A DNA stretch of 49,682 bases from Opitutales bacterium (GTDB lineage Bacteria; Verrucomicrobiota; Verrucomicrobiia; Opitutales; UBA9783), in NCBI GenBank assembly GCA_016286235.1, contig JAEESJ010000030.1, positions 1-49,682 on the forward strand, given 5' to 3'. Shown piece after piece: positions 1-10,073 of the stretch. The first letter of the stretch is position 1. The number at the start of each line of letters is the position of its first letter. Position numbers and translations under genes: made by a program. Below the pieces are notes generated by a model, which was given only the letters and a program-made list of their open reading frames with translations, had not been told where the DNA came from and made no database searches.

Positions 1-77
1 ACAAAAAACATTTTTTGATTTTTTTAATAAAGCGGGAACGGGAATGCATTTTTTCCGCTTTGAAAGCGCTTTGCGCA

Positions 78-857
78 TCATCGATACGTCAACGCCAGGG
101 CTTCGACAATTTTATCCCAGCCGTCAACCAGCACAAACAGCATCAGTTTGAAGGGAAGCGAAATGGTCATCGGCGAAACCATCATCATGCCCATGGCGAG
201 CAGAATGTTCGAAACCACCAAATCGATGACGATAAACGGCAAATAAATCAGAAAGCCGATTTCGAATGCCGCGGTCAGTTCGGACAAAACGAACGACGGA
301 ACGATAAGCAATAAACTTGAATCGTCCAAGTCCTCCAAATAGGCTTTCGGCCACAATTTCTTGGCGATGGATTTGAAAAATGCGCTGTGTTTCGGGGTTG
401 AATGTTTGGTTAAGAAGTCCGTCAGCGGTTGTTTGACGTAATTAAAAATTGCCCCCAATTCGTCCGCTTTGTTTCGAACCGTTTGTACGGGCTGTAATAA
501 ATTGGCAAGCCAATCGGAACTTTGCTTTTTTGCGAACGGTTGCATGGGCGGCGGCAGTTTGAAGGTATCGGGATGTGCTTTTCGATCTTCCAGTGCCGTA
601 TTGGCTTCGGTCACGCGTTGAATGCTTTCCTGTAACGTCGGCGCCATGATGTAAATCGTCAAAACAATCGCCAAGCCGTTGATGACCATATTCGGCGGCA
701 CCTGTTGCAATCCCATTGCCTGGCGCAACAAGTTCATCACCACCACCAGTTTGATGAAGGACGTAACCATCATCGCAACGAACGGCACGAGTGCCAACGT
801 TACGAGCAGGATCATGATCCCGGCGGGATCGTAAATGAAAGGTCCGGTATCCGGCAT
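78..857 (-). CDS. sctR: Type III secretion export apparatus protein SctR (FliP/YscR family)
   Basis: Translation has SctR/FliP hallmarks (FVAMMVTSFIKLVVVMNLLRQAMGLQQVPPNMVINGLAIVLTIYIMAP; C-terminal MGMMMVSPMTISLPFKLMLFVLVDGW); last gene of the minus-strand T3SS cluster. Confidence 0.95.
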   Translation of the reverse strand: MPDTGPFIYDPAGIMILLVTLALVPFVAMMVTSFIKLVVVMNLLRQAMGLQQVPPNMVINGLAIVLTIYIMAPTLQESIQRVTEANTALEDRKAHPDTFKLPPPMQPFAKKQSSDWLANLLQPVQTVRNKADELGAIFNYVKQPLTDFLTKHSTPKHSAFFKSIAKKLWPKAYLEDLDDSSLLLIVPSFVLSELTAAFEIGFLIYLPFIVIDLVVSNILLAMGMMMVSPMTISLPFKLMLFVLVDGWDKIVEALALTYR

Positions 858-886
858 GGGAAGCGGCTTTGCTGTTTAAAATAGCA

Positions 887-1933
887 TTATTTGAGGGATA
901 AGTGCGTGACGCGAACGCCGAGGCGGTCGTTGATTTGAACCCATTCGCCCTGACCGATGCAATGCCCGTTTGCCAGAATTTGCACTTGTTCGTCGGGCTT
1001 TTGATCCAATTCAAACGTGTAACCTTCGTGCAACTGTTGCAGTTGTTCGAAGGTAATTTCCTTTTTGCCCGCTTCGAAGGTGACAACCACAGGTAATTGT
1101 TCCATCGGGAACGCGGTTTTTTCGGGTTCCGCCGATCCTTCGGTAAGCGCATTATCACCTTCGAGCTCGGATAATTCGGCATCGTCGTCGGGCATGACTC
1201 CGACGGGTAAATCATGATTTTCTTCTTCCATAAGCAAACCGGTAACGCAAAATTGTTGTTCCTTCTTTTCGGCAAAAAACACGGCTTTTCCGCAGTAAAA
1301 TTTCACGCGATCGCGCGGTGTTTGCGACAGGATAATGTCGCCGACACACAGCGATTTGACTTCCTCAATCGTCAAACGCGCCTGCCCCGTCAATAAGCGG
1401 AACGGGAACATGCAGGCATTTCCGCTTAAGCCTTCGGTCGAACCGTTCTTTTGGTAAATCTTCTCCATCAGTTGCGGAGCAGCATTGTCGCCGTCTTCGA
1501 TAATATAGAGGCGGTAAAGGTTCTTTTCGGCGTTGCTCCAATCAAAGTAGAGCGTATTCGGAATGGTTTGAATGCTCCAATGGCTTTCGCGAATTTTGAG
1601 GGTTTCGTGGAATTGCGCAAAAATTCCGCAAATATCTTCGCGAAGCGTTTCCAGAAATAAATTTAGAAATTCCTTTCCGAGCGCGTTGATATCCAGACCC
1701 GCCAAATCGGGTTCCAGAAATTCACACAAACCTTGTTCGGGGGCGAAGAAGTAGACGGTTTTTTCTCTCCAGATATAACTCAATACCGCGCCGCGCGTGA
1801 ACGTTTGACAGCCGCCGATTTTGAAAAAACATTCATTGTCCCGATACGTGAACGGCAACGGTTCACGCCAGATGTTTCCCAGATGTACGTAAGCTGGTGG
1901 CAGCGAAATACTCGGTTTGAAGCGTTCCGTCAT
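887..1933 (-). CDS. sctQ: Type III secretion cytoplasmic ring protein SctQ (SPOA/FliN-like C-terminus)
   Basis: C-terminal SPOA-like segment (VTFEAGKKEITFEQLQQLHEGYTFELDQKPDEQVQILANGHCIGQGEWVQINDRLGVRVT) and position between sctP and sctR. Confidence 0.88.
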   Translation of the reverse strand: MTERFKPSISLPPAYVHLGNIWREPLPFTYRDNECFFKIGGCQTFTRGAVLSYIWREKTVYFFAPEQGLCEFLEPDLAGLDINALGKEFLNLFLETLREDICGIFAQFHETLKIRESHWSIQTIPNTLYFDWSNAEKNLYRLYIIEDGDNAAPQLMEKIYQKNGSTEGLSGNACMFPFRLLTGQARLTIEEVKSLCVGDIILSQTPRDRVKFYCGKAVFFAEKKEQQFCVTGLLMEEENHDLPVGVMPDDDAELSELEGDNALTEGSAEPEKTAFPMEQLPVVVTFEAGKKEITFEQLQQLHEGYTFELDQKPDEQVQILANGHCIGQGEWVQINDRLGVRVTHLSLK

Positions 1934-3198
1934 GTTGTTTCCTCCTCATCTGTCGCTTGGTAATCGAAGCGGTTGCGCGAGCGTCCGTCGTGCGGTTGTG
2001 CAAGTTCCGACGAAGCCTGCGAGGACGAAACCCGCACCGAAATTGCGCGGTACGTTTTTAATTCTCCCTGTAAATACGTTTGTAAGTCCGATTGGTGCTG
2101 TTGCAGAAATTGAATGCTGTCTTTATTTTGCGAAATCAGCCGTATATCCAGCGAAGTGCCGTTCTGTATGAATTGCACCTCAGTGTTCTGCAACAGCCGC
2201 GGCGACAGCTGAACCGTCACGGTTTGTTGCGTGTTGAGCGCGCTCGAAGAAACCAAAATCCGATCGATGATGTGATCGCGTATTTGTTGTGCGATGAGTA
2301 TTGCGTGTGACTTCGATGTCTGCGCGGCGGTCGGAGCCTGCACGGGAGCGATGATTTCGTTCGCCGTCCGTAAAAACGGAATGGTGTCGATGACGGCGGT
2401 TCTTTGAGGTTCGGAAGTATTTTCGGGTGAACGCTCCTGTTTTGCCTTTTCCGCCGCAGGTACCGCAGTCGGAGTGCCGTTTTTGGCTTTTGAAGGAGGT
2501 TTTTGTGCCGAACAGGTTGCATCAAAATTCGAAATTTCCGTTTGGTGAGTGTTCGAACCGTTCCCGGACGGATGGGCAACGTTCGATTCTCCCGTTCCAA
2601 CAAAAGGGATTTTCGAAGTTGTTTTCGAAACGTCTGTTGAAACCGACGGTACCGATAATTTCCGAAGAAGCGTCGTTGGACTTTTGAGTGTCAGTGACGG
2701 TTTCGGATGGGCAGAGAATGATTTTGGCGACGTTTTTTCGGTGCCGTGAACGTCGTTTGTCTGTTTTTCGGGAGGTGTATGATCGAGCAAAGTATCTTGC
2801 GATGTCGTTCCCGCACTTTTTAATGTTTCGCGAAACATCATCGGTTCCGAAACGTTCGCGGCATCGTTTGTGTTTTTAAATGTTTTCGAGGGAGCGATTG
2901 GAGTTTTTGTATCGAATGTCACCGCGGTTTTTGCATGAAAAGATTGATGTGGATTGGAAATGTTTGGTTTAGAAGATGAAGCGGATTTATCATCTGCGTT
3001 TGTCGAAAATCCCGTAGCACTTTTTCCCTCTTCTTTTGACGACGTTTGTAATTGCTTCCGAAATTGGGCGACGTTTTCCGGGTCGATCGATAAATGTTTA
3101 ACATCGGTAGCAATGTTTCCATCCGCATCGGACGTGGCGGTCAACGCAATATCAGATTTGAGGACGGTACCCGTTTCAATCGAAAGACCTTTATCCAT
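1930..3198 (-). CDS. sctP: Putative T3SS needle-length regulator SctP (Ser/Thr/Pro-rich)
   Basis: Low-complexity polar protein, C-terminal TVQLSPRLLQNTEVQFIQNGTSLDIRLISQN (FliK/HrpP-like), between sctO and sctQ with overlapping start/stop. Confidence 0.7.
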   Translation of the reverse strand: MDKGLSIETGTVLKSDIALTATSDADGNIATDVKHLSIDPENVAQFRKQLQTSSKEEGKSATGFSTNADDKSASSSKPNISNPHQSFHAKTAVTFDTKTPIAPSKTFKNTNDAANVSEPMMFRETLKSAGTTSQDTLLDHTPPEKQTNDVHGTEKTSPKSFSAHPKPSLTLKSPTTLLRKLSVPSVSTDVSKTTSKIPFVGTGESNVAHPSGNGSNTHQTEISNFDATCSAQKPPSKAKNGTPTAVPAAEKAKQERSPENTSEPQRTAVIDTIPFLRTANEIIAPVQAPTAAQTSKSHAILIAQQIRDHIIDRILVSSSALNTQQTVTVQLSPRLLQNTEVQFIQNGTSLDIRLISQNKDSIQFLQQHQSDLQTYLQGELKTYRAISVRVSSSQASSELAQPHDGRSRNRFDYQATDEEETT

Positions 3199-3673
3199 GA
3201 TGCGCCTTTGTTTTAAAATCTTCCAATTCCTTGTCCTGCGTAAATTCGTCCAAACGCCGCATGTCTTCCTTCCAAATTTTCTTGTGCTCTTCGATCTTGT
3301 CCATTTCCTTCCAGGCCTGTCTCAACGCCTGCGCGCATTCCCGAACCGTCTCATGCGCCTCGTTGCATTTATTATGAGCTTTTTCGACCTCAACGGCAAG
3401 TTTCATTTGATGCTCGTCCAGCTTGCCGAGCTTGAAAGCGATAATGTCCATGTAATTGCGCCTGAACTTAACCTTTTCAAGTGCCAGTTCGTAAATTCTT
3501 TGAATAAACTTCGGCTTTTTTTGAATAAAATCCGCCTCTTTATCCTGCTGTTCCTTCAGAAATTGTTCCGCTTCGCGCAATGCCTGTTTAGCTTTAAGCA
3601 GTGCCGTTTCGGCGGCATCCTTGCGACGATCGCGAATGCGCAAAATATCCTGCAATTCGTATTTGGCGCTCAT
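3191..3673 (-). CDS. sctO: T3SS central stalk protein SctO (YscO/CdsO-like coiled coil)
   Basis: Short, highly charged helical protein directly downstream of the SctN ATPase gene, ATGA overlap. Confidence 0.75.
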   Translation of the reverse strand: MSAKYELQDILRIRDRRKDAAETALLKAKQALREAEQFLKEQQDKEADFIQKKPKFIQRIYELALEKVKFRRNYMDIIAFKLGKLDEHQMKLAVEVEKAHNKCNEAHETVRECAQALRQAWKEMDKIEEHKKIWKEDMRRLDEFTQDKELEDFKTKAHHG

Positions 3674-4995
3674 GCATTGACGATTTGGATCATGCGTTCG
3701 ATCGTCTCTTTAAAGGAGATTTTTTCCGACAAGCCCTGTCGCAGGAATTCGTTCAGTTGCGGCATTTTATCGATGGCTTCGTCCGTTTCGGCGTCGTTGC
3801 CCTTTTTGTATTCGCCGATGCGCAACAGCAATTCCACCTCTTGATATTTGGCAAGCAGACTTCGGAATTTTCCCGCCGCCGCTTTATGCTCCCTGTCGAT
3901 AATGGCATTCATGCAACGGCTGATGCTCGCTAAAATATCAATCGCGGGGTAATGGTTCGCGGACGCCAGTTTGCGCGAAAGGATAATATGCCCGTCCAGG
4001 ATGGAGCGCGTTTCGTCTGCGATCGGTTCCGTCATGTCGTCGCCTTCCACCAGGATTGTATATAACGCGGTAATGGAGCCTTTCTCCGATTGACCTGCGC
4101 GTTCCATCAGTTTCGGCAAGGTTGCAAACACCGACGGCGGAAAGCCGCGTCGCGTCGGCGGTTCTCCCGCCGCAAGTCCGATTTCGCGCTGTGCACGTCC
4201 GAAACGCGTTACGCTGTCCATTAAGAGAAGAACTTTCTTCCCTTTATCTCGAAAATACTCGGCAACGCTGGTGGCAACATAAGCGGCTTTCAGACGTTCC
4301 GTGGAGGAACGATCCGAGGTGGCAATGACCAAAACTGAATGTTTGAGTCCTTCTTCGCCCAAATCTTTTTCGACGAACTCGCGCACTTCGCGTCCGCGTT
4401 CACCGATGAGAGCTAAGATCGTAACTTCCGCCTCGGTATTGCGGATGATTTGCGCCAACAGCGTACTTTTACCGCCGCCCGCCGCCGCAAAAATTCCCAG
4501 ACGCTGACCTTCGCCGCAAGTGAGAAGACCGTCGAGTGCGCGCAAACCGAGCGAAATCGGCGTATCAATCGGCTTTCGGGTCATGGGCGGCGGCGGATCG
4601 GCATAAACGGGATAATACGTCTCGGGTTCGAAGGAACCTTTTGTTTCAATATCACTGACGTTGCCCAAGCCGTCCAAAACCCGACCGAGCAGTCCCGGAC
4701 CTACCGGGACGCTGTGGGTACGCCCCGAAGGAATGACTTGCGTGGAAGAAGAAATGCCGTTGACTTCGCCCAAAGGCGTCAACAGAGCCGCATCCTGAAC
4801 GAAGCCGACCACTTCCGCCAATGCATTGCTTTGGTCGTTCGGATTGTGCAACGTGCACAATTCGCCGATTTTGACGCCCGGCACATAGGCTTTAATCATG
4901 CTTCCGACCACCTGCAATACTTTGCCCTTGGTGATCAACGAAGGTGTTGACTGAATGGTACGGGTAAAGAAGCCGTTCGGGAAAAGCGTGTCCAT
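3670..4995 (-). CDS. sctN: T3SS ATPase SctN
   Basis: Walker A ([14 protein letters not shown]), [59 protein letters not shown]: canonical FliI/SctN. Confidence 0.97.
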   Translation of the reverse strand: MDTLFPNGFFTRTIQSTPSLITKGKVLQVVGSMIKAYVPGVKIGELCTLHNPNDQSNALAEVVGFVQDAALLTPLGEVNGISSSTQVIPSGRTHSVPVGPGLLGRVLDGLGNVSDIETKGSFEPETYYPVYADPPPPMTRKPIDTPISLGLRALDGLLTCGEGQRLGIFAAAGGGKSTLLAQIIRNTEAEVTILALIGERGREVREFVEKDLGEEGLKHSVLVIATSDRSSTERLKAAYVATSVAEYFRDKGKKVLLLMDSVTRFGRAQREIGLAAGEPPTRRGFPPSVFATLPKLMERAGQSEKGSITALYTILVEGDDMTEPIADETRSILDGHIILSRKLASANHYPAIDILASISRCMNAIIDREHKAAAGKFRSLLAKYQEVELLLRIGEYKKGNDAETDEAIDKMPQLNEFLRQGLSEKISFKETIERMIQIVNA

Positions 4996-4999
4996 GGAA

Positions 5000-5635
5000 T
5001 TACTTCAAACTTGCCTGAACGGCTTTGATGAGGGTTTCCAACTGCAACGGAATGCTGGCATCCAAAATACCCGTTTCGGTTTCGAGAAGGCAGGAATCGA
5101 GCGGAAGTTCTTTGTCGGCAACCACTTCGATGTGTTTCAGCGACGGATGTTGCGCAATCAATTCATCCGTTTTGCCTTTGAGCAGAACCAGCTGATCGGG
5201 ATGCACCGAAATATGAAGGGTTTTCTCCTCCGACAGGGTCTTAATCGATTGTTTCACCAGCTGATACATGCGTTCTTCCGGCGGAATTTCGCCGAGAATT
5301 TTCAGAAACAGATCCTTCAATGTTTGCACGAAGGTTTGTTCGAGCAGGGAAAAATAGCGGATGCCGTTTTCCGTCATCGAAAAAATCATTTCGAGCATCT
5401 TTTGTTGACACTGCTTCTCACTCTCCGCTTGTGCATTTTTAAAGAGTTCGTCGCATTCGGCTTGAGCGTTCTCCTTCATGAGACGGATTTGAACATCGGT
5501 GTGCTCGAGGAGTTTCCGCTGCTTCTTTTGTGCAATTTCAAGAATTTCCTCCGTTTTTGCATGGAGCATGTATTCGTCGCAACGGATGATGCGATCGGCG
5601 GGACAAAATTGTTTCGAACTCTTTAAAATCAGCAT
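5000..5635 (-). CDS. sctL: T3SS stator protein SctL
   Basis: FliH/YscL-like coiled coil plus C-terminal domain, immediately upstream of sctN. Confidence 0.8.
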   Translation of the reverse strand: MLILKSSKQFCPADRIIRCDEYMLHAKTEEILEIAQKKQRKLLEHTDVQIRLMKENAQAECDELFKNAQAESEKQCQQKMLEMIFSMTENGIRYFSLLEQTFVQTLKDLFLKILGEIPPEERMYQLVKQSIKTLSEEKTLHISVHPDQLVLLKGKTDELIAQHPSLKHIEVVADKELPLDSCLLETETGILDASIPLQLETLIKAVQASLK

Positions 5636-5638
5636 ATT

Positions 5639-6277
5639 TTAGAAAACCTCCGTTTCTTTTAAAAGATGTCGGCAAACGTTAAACAGTTGCTGTTGCAGGT
5701 GCGGATCGATGACGTGGTAAAAATTCCACGTTGATCCGTTGTTAAATTTTAAAATGAGGCGTTGTATCAACGGTTCAGGTTGTTGCGTCCACAGGTATTC
5801 CGTCAAAAATTTTCCGACGGCGGGAATTCTTTGTTCCAATTCGCCGGAACAGGGCGGTACCGCGATGCTCTCCAATATCGGTGCATATAAACTGCCGCGA
5901 TGAACAATAAAATTATAGCCTTTTTCGGAAATAAGCGACAGCAAAAGCTTTTTCTTAAAATAATCGACCGTCGTTTTAACTTCGCTCAAAAAATACAACG
6001 CGCCGAGCAAATCCTTAAACGTGCTCCATTGTTGCGGTGATAAGGCTAAAAAATCGCAATACTGATGTTGTGAGAGTTCTTCCGAAAGAGGTTTTAACTT
6101 CAGATAACGGAAAAGATGCGTAAAGACTTTAAACTTCAACCGCGGATGTTGAAGTGCCGTGAAGTTGTGCAGAGCCTTCGGCAGACATTGATCCAAAAAC
6201 GACGAATGAACGGATAACCGAAAATTGCGGTCAACCGTTTGTCGTATTCGTTCCGATCGCGTTGCATCCGTTGTCAC
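5639..6277 (-). CDS. sctK: Putative T3SS accessory cytosolic protein SctK
   Basis: 212 aa protein between sctJ and sctL, overlapping sctJ (ATGA); assigned mainly by gene order. Confidence 0.6.
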   Translation of the reverse strand: MTTDATRSERIRQTVDRNFRLSVHSSFLDQCLPKALHNFTALQHPRLKFKVFTHLFRYLKLKPLSEELSQHQYCDFLALSPQQWSTFKDLLGALYFLSEVKTTVDYFKKKLLLSLISEKGYNFIVHRGSLYAPILESIAVPPCSGELEQRIPAVGKFLTEYLWTQQPEPLIQRLILKFNNGSTWNFYHVIDPHLQQQLFNVCRHLLKETEVF

Positions 6278-7068
6278 TGTTGTTCACCGTTGTCTTTCGT
6301 TTCTTTGGCTTCGGTCGGCTGTTGTTTTCGGTTGCGGTTTAGCCAAAACAGCAATCCGCCGCCGCTTAAAATTCCGAGTGCGAAGGAAACACCCAGAAGC
6401 GTGAAGAACGGAGCAATCGAAGCAATGTTAAGTTTAATCCCGAAAATATCCTTCGTCATCGGCTTTTTCGCGTTTGCAAACGGCAGACGATCGTTGGGGT
6501 TGGAAGCGGGGAACAGCGATAAATTGACCTTATCGTACGTTAAACCTTCGATGCCGTTGGTGACCAGCTGGCGAATTTCGCGCGAGCAATCTTCCAGGTT
6601 TATTTGCGGCAGGTAAGAAATGAAGACGGAAGCGGAGGAGGGCGTAAATTTTTCCGTGTACGGATCGTTGTCGGGCAACACGATATGAACGCGCGCGGTA
6701 ACAACGCCGTGAATGTGCGTCAACGTTTCCGCGAGTTCGTCCGAAAGCGCGTGCATAAAGCGAATGCGCTCCTCCGTCGGCGACGAAACCAATCCCGACT
6801 TTTTAAAGGCTTCGCCTAATGACGAAAACGTGTCCTTCGGGTAGCCCGCTTCGTTGAGAAGCTGAACGCCCTGAGAAAATTGCGTTTTATCAACGGTCAG
6901 ATCCCATGTATTTTCCGCACCGGCCACTTTTGTACAGGCGATGTCGTTCGACAATAAAATCGCCGCCATGTCGTTGACTTCTTTTTCCGGCAAACCCTTA
7001 TATAAGATTTGTTGTCCGCACCCCGCCAACGACAGCAGGCTCAAAGAAATCAACGCGCGCTTCTTCAT
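6274..7068 (-). CDS. sctJ: T3SS inner-membrane ring lipoprotein SctJ
   Basis: MKKRALISLSLLSLAGCGQQILYKGLPEKEVNDMAAILL: lipobox LAGC and YscJ/FliF signature; C-terminal TM. Start set at the MKK codon (7068), not the longer track ORF; its ATG overlaps the sctI stop codon. Confidence 0.95.
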   Translation of the reverse strand: MKKRALISLSLLSLAGCGQQILYKGLPEKEVNDMAAILLSNDIACTKVAGAENTWDLTVDKTQFSQGVQLLNEAGYPKDTFSSLGEAFKKSGLVSSPTEERIRFMHALSDELAETLTHIHGVVTARVHIVLPDNDPYTEKFTPSSASVFISYLPQINLEDCSREIRQLVTNGIEGLTYDKVNLSLFPASNPNDRLPFANAKKPMTKDIFGIKLNIASIAPFFTLLGVSFALGILSGGGLLFWLNRNRKQQPTEAKETKDNGEQQ

Positions 7069-7490
7069 TACTGATTTCGCATTAAGGTTTGAACGCCGTT
7101 GGAAACCGAACCGGCAACTTTGCTCGTCAGTTCGTTTTGTAACTGCCACTTCATCACACCGACCTGCATTTTGACGGCATCCGCCATCGTCATGGTATCT
7201 TTGTCGTTCAGACCTTTCGTGACTTCCTGTAATGCGTGCATGGCGTTGGCGTGCGCATCCGATACCTTTTGAATGGTGTTCAAAATCGCTTCGCCGGGCG
7301 TGACCGCTCCTTCATGTACCGCGGATGGTATGCGCGGAGCGGTTTGTTCGTTGGTCGCCAACGGTTCATCGGGAAGCAGGTTCGGCAAATCGGCTTTGAT
7401 GTCATCGAGCGTACTGCCCGATTGTTGATATGCCTGCTGCGCATTGGAGTTGCCGAATGCGTTGGTTAAAATATCGCCTTCGATGGACAT
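7068..7490 (-). CDS. sctI: Putative T3SS inner rod protein SctI
   Basis: C-terminus MADAVKMQVGVMKWQLQNELTSKVAGSVSNGVQTLMRNQ resembles SctI/PrgJ; directly upstream of sctJ. Confidence 0.8.
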   Translation of the reverse strand: MSIEGDILTNAFGNSNAQQAYQQSGSTLDDIKADLPNLLPDEPLATNEQTAPRIPSAVHEGAVTPGEAILNTIQKVSDAHANAMHALQEVTKGLNDKDTMTMADAVKMQVGVMKWQLQNELTSKVAGSVSNGVQTLMRNQ

Positions 7491-7505
7491 ACGCGTCTCC
7501 TCCCT

Positions 7506-7949
7506 TTAATTGGCAACCTTTTGGCACTGCTCCGCCTGCAATTTATGCAGCGACAGCGTTTTTTTGCAGGTTTCCAAAATCCCTTGCGCAATGGAACGCG
7601 TGTCGTTGTCCTTGCAGTTTTTCAGAATGTGCTTCGACAAACTGACGGCTTCGTCATCCGCTTTGCCCATCCTGAGCGCAATCGCCAGGAAACCTTTGAC
7701 CGTTTCGTTATTCGGGTCTTCTTTGAGACACGCCATCAGCATTTTATTGGCATCCGTAACATGACACATCATCAGTTCTCCCATCGCCTGCGCAATTTTG
7801 GAATTGATGTTGTGCGGACGTGCTTCGACGAGTGCGGAGAAAATTTCCTGCGCTTCCTTAAAACGTCCGCGTTCAATACCGACAAATGCCACATTGGCAA
7901 GTAATTCCAGCAATTCGCCCGGGAATGTTTTTTTAAGTTCTTTGTCCAT
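7506..7949 (-). CDS. sctG: Putative T3SS chaperone with TPR-like repeats (CdsG/YscG-like)
   Basis: TPR-like helical repeats (GRFKEAQEIFSALVEARPHNINSKIAQAMGELMM); adjacent to the needle gene as in chlamydial cdsF-cdsG. Confidence 0.7.
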   Translation of the reverse strand: MDKELKKTFPGELLELLANVAFVGIERGRFKEAQEIFSALVEARPHNINSKIAQAMGELMMCHVTDANKMLMACLKEDPNNETVKGFLAIALRMGKADDEAVSLSKHILKNCKDNDTRSIAQGILETCKKTLSLHKLQAEQCQKVAN

Positions 7950-7956
7950 GATTCAA

Positions 7957-8283
7957 TTACCTCCCGACGTTTTGAATGGTATTTTTCAGACCCGAAGCGA
8001 TACCCGAAGCAAAGTTGGACAGCAGTTGCGATGCCAGTTGCCAACGCGACAGGTTCACTTGTGCCTGCAAAAGACGGCTTTGATCCAACTGACCGGGATC
8101 GATTTTCGACAAATCGGTCAATTCCTTGTTAATGGCCGCTTCGCCTTTCGACAATAAGCCTCCGATATTGTTGAAGACCTTATCGAGGTTTGCGACATCG
8201 CTCAGTTGCCATGCGCCTTCGTAAAACAGGTAGTTATTCCCTGATTGTTCGGGCGCGATATCCGGCATGGGTACGTCAGGCAT
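7957..8283 (-). CDS. sctF: T3SS needle subunit SctF
   Basis: Small protein with C-terminal LLQAQVNLSRWQLASQLLSNFASGIASGLKNTIQNVGR typical of needle proteins. Confidence 0.85.
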   Translation of the reverse strand: MPDVPMPDIAPEQSGNNYLFYEGAWQLSDVANLDKVFNNIGGLLSKGEAAINKELTDLSKIDPGQLDQSRLLQAQVNLSRWQLASQLLSNFASGIASGLKNTIQNVGR

Positions 8284-8284
8284 A

Positions 8285-8497
8285 TTATGCTTCCTCCGTT
8301 GTTAAAATGGTTTGCGCGTGTGTAACGGCTCGCAGAATGTGCGACAGTACGGATTTCAGGTTTTCCGGAACCGCCGCACCCGCCAGTTGTCGCTGATAAC
8401 GCGCCAGGGTATCCGACAACTGCCGACGATAATGACCGCCATGGTCGCTTTTCAATTCGCGCGACATGTCGGTCAGGTGAAGATTGGGTGTATTCAT
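8285..8497 (-). CDS. sctE: Putative T3SS needle chaperone SctE (YscE/CdsE-like)
   Basis: 70 aa helical protein between sctD and sctF, matching chlamydial cdsD-cdsE-cdsF order. Confidence 0.6.
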   Translation of the reverse strand: MNTPNLHLTDMSRELKSDHGGHYRRQLSDTLARYQRQLAGAAVPENLKSVLSHILRAVTHAQTILTTEEA

Positions 8498-8503
8498 AAA
8501 GTT

Positions 8504-10066
8504 TTACAGTTCCGATAAGGTGAAAATGACTTTGTCTTCATTTTTCCGCAGTTGAATTTCCTTCTTGGTGACGGATTCGATTTTGTACCCGGACGGCAAC
8601 AGCGCACCTTCGTAATACCGATCGCCGTTCTGTAAATCGATCCATGGAAGTTCGTGCTTCGGAATGGAAACCGTTGTGATGGTTGACGGAAAGAACATTT
8701 GCTTAACGGCATTCGGAGCGACGGTCGCCACGTATGACAAAACCCTGCAAACACCGCGAAAATTTTTCTTCAACGCCTTTTGTGCTTCTTTCCAACGCGG
8801 TTCGTCGGATGCCTGAAGGTTGCCCATGACCATCAGACCCGTTCGCACCGTTTGTATTTTCAGCAGTCCCATCAACTTATGTTGTGTAAGCAGATTTGAT
8901 GCCAAGTCGTAGACTTCGTCCGGACTGAAGAGAGCGGTTTCAACGGAATTAAGCCCGGGGACATCGGTTAACAGGCGGCTTTTAATCGCAGGAAGTTGTT
9001 CAATTGTTTGCAGGTAACCCTTCATGAGAATACCGTCCAATTTGGCGGCGGGGACGGCGGTCAGGGTTTGGAGGGTATTAAGCAATTCCTGCGCCTGTTC
9101 GATCATTTTTTCCTGAACGTAAATGTGAAGCGACTGAAAACTTACCTTAGGTAGCTGATGCAGTTCTTTTTCGAGCTCTTGTTTTTCTTGGGACGTTGCA
9201 ACGTAACACGAAAGGACGAAACGTTTTCCGCTGAGTGAAATTTTTACCAAATCCGCATCGACCTTATGTTTATCCAAAACTTCTTCGATGGATTCTCTAA
9301 GAGCGACAATCGGGAAGGAAGATTCTTCAACAGCAAGGCGTTTTGCTTCTTTTTTGTGCGATACGTGCGTTAAAGTACCGGCGGCTCCAAAAAGCAACAG
9401 CACGATTCCCGAGCCAATCAGCAGAAAACAGAACAATTTTTTCCTGTTGTTCCGTTCAACTTCGGCTTTTTCTTTTGCCTCTTCGGCTTCTTCCGCTTCG
9501 GCTTCGGATTGGAGTTTCGGGACGGTGATGGTCGGCCAAATTTGATTTTTCGGACCGAGTGCCAACAGCGTGGTGCCGCATACAATCGGTTGAAAGGCAT
9601 TTACTTCGCGCTCTTCGTGCGTCTCGATGCCGCCGACAAAAACTGCGGCTCCGTCCTGCGGCGTACAGATGATCTTGTCGTCTTTTACGGAAAAGTTTAC
9701 GTGTTGCTCCTGCAATGCATCGTCGATGAGCACAATATCGCAGGTATCGGCTTTGCCCAACAGAGACGGTTGCGCTCCGATATCGACTTCCGCACCGCCA
9801 TGTGGTCCCGACAAAACGCGCAGGACGAATTTTTTAGCTCCTTCGGTATTTTCGGGCTTATCGCGTATAATGGTAAGCGTATCGGGTGTTTTGCTTTTCC
9901 CGTCTTTTGCAGGCTCCGCCGTTTCCGTATCTTCCGACTTTGTTTCTTTGTTATCGGTATTTTCGGATGTCTCTAAACCCTCCGTCGTCGGTTTCGCTTC
10001 GGACGCGGGATCCTCATCCACCTTCTTCACAGGCGGTACCTTGTCCGTCTCATCAACCTCCGACAT
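8504..10066 (-). CDS. sctD: T3SS inner-membrane ring protein SctD with N-terminal acidic extension and FHA-like domain
   Basis: FHA-like LRVLSGPHGGAEVDIGAQPSLLGKADTCDIVLIDDALQEQHVNFSV, TM KKLFCFLLIGSGIVLLLFGAAGTL, periplasmic BON-like segments. Confidence 0.9.
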   Translation of the reverse strand: MSEVDETDKVPPVKKVDEDPASEAKPTTEGLETSENTDNKETKSEDTETAEPAKDGKSKTPDTLTIIRDKPENTEGAKKFVLRVLSGPHGGAEVDIGAQPSLLGKADTCDIVLIDDALQEQHVNFSVKDDKIICTPQDGAAVFVGGIETHEEREVNAFQPIVCGTTLLALGPKNQIWPTITVPKLQSEAEAEEAEEAKEKAEVERNNRKKLFCFLLIGSGIVLLLFGAAGTLTHVSHKKEAKRLAVEESSFPIVALRESIEEVLDKHKVDADLVKISLSGKRFVLSCYVATSQEKQELEKELHQLPKVSFQSLHIYVQEKMIEQAQELLNTLQTLTAVPAAKLDGILMKGYLQTIEQLPAIKSRLLTDVPGLNSVETALFSPDEVYDLASNLLTQHKLMGLLKIQTVRTGLMVMGNLQASDEPRWKEAQKALKKNFRGVCRVLSYVATVAPNAVKQMFFPSTITTVSIPKHELPWIDLQNGDRYYEGALLPSGYKIESVTKKEIQLRKNEDKVIFTLSEL

Positions 10067-10073
10067 TACCCTT

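Noticed and set aside
29-61. AAAGCGG/CCGCTTT inverted repeat downstream of sctR
   Set aside because: 7-bp stem with a long loop and no T-run in the sctR direction; not convincing as a terminator.
2954-3844. 296 aa plus ORF antisense to sctP/sctO
   Set aside because: Shadow of the T3SS operon; hydrophobic composition arises from antisense reading.
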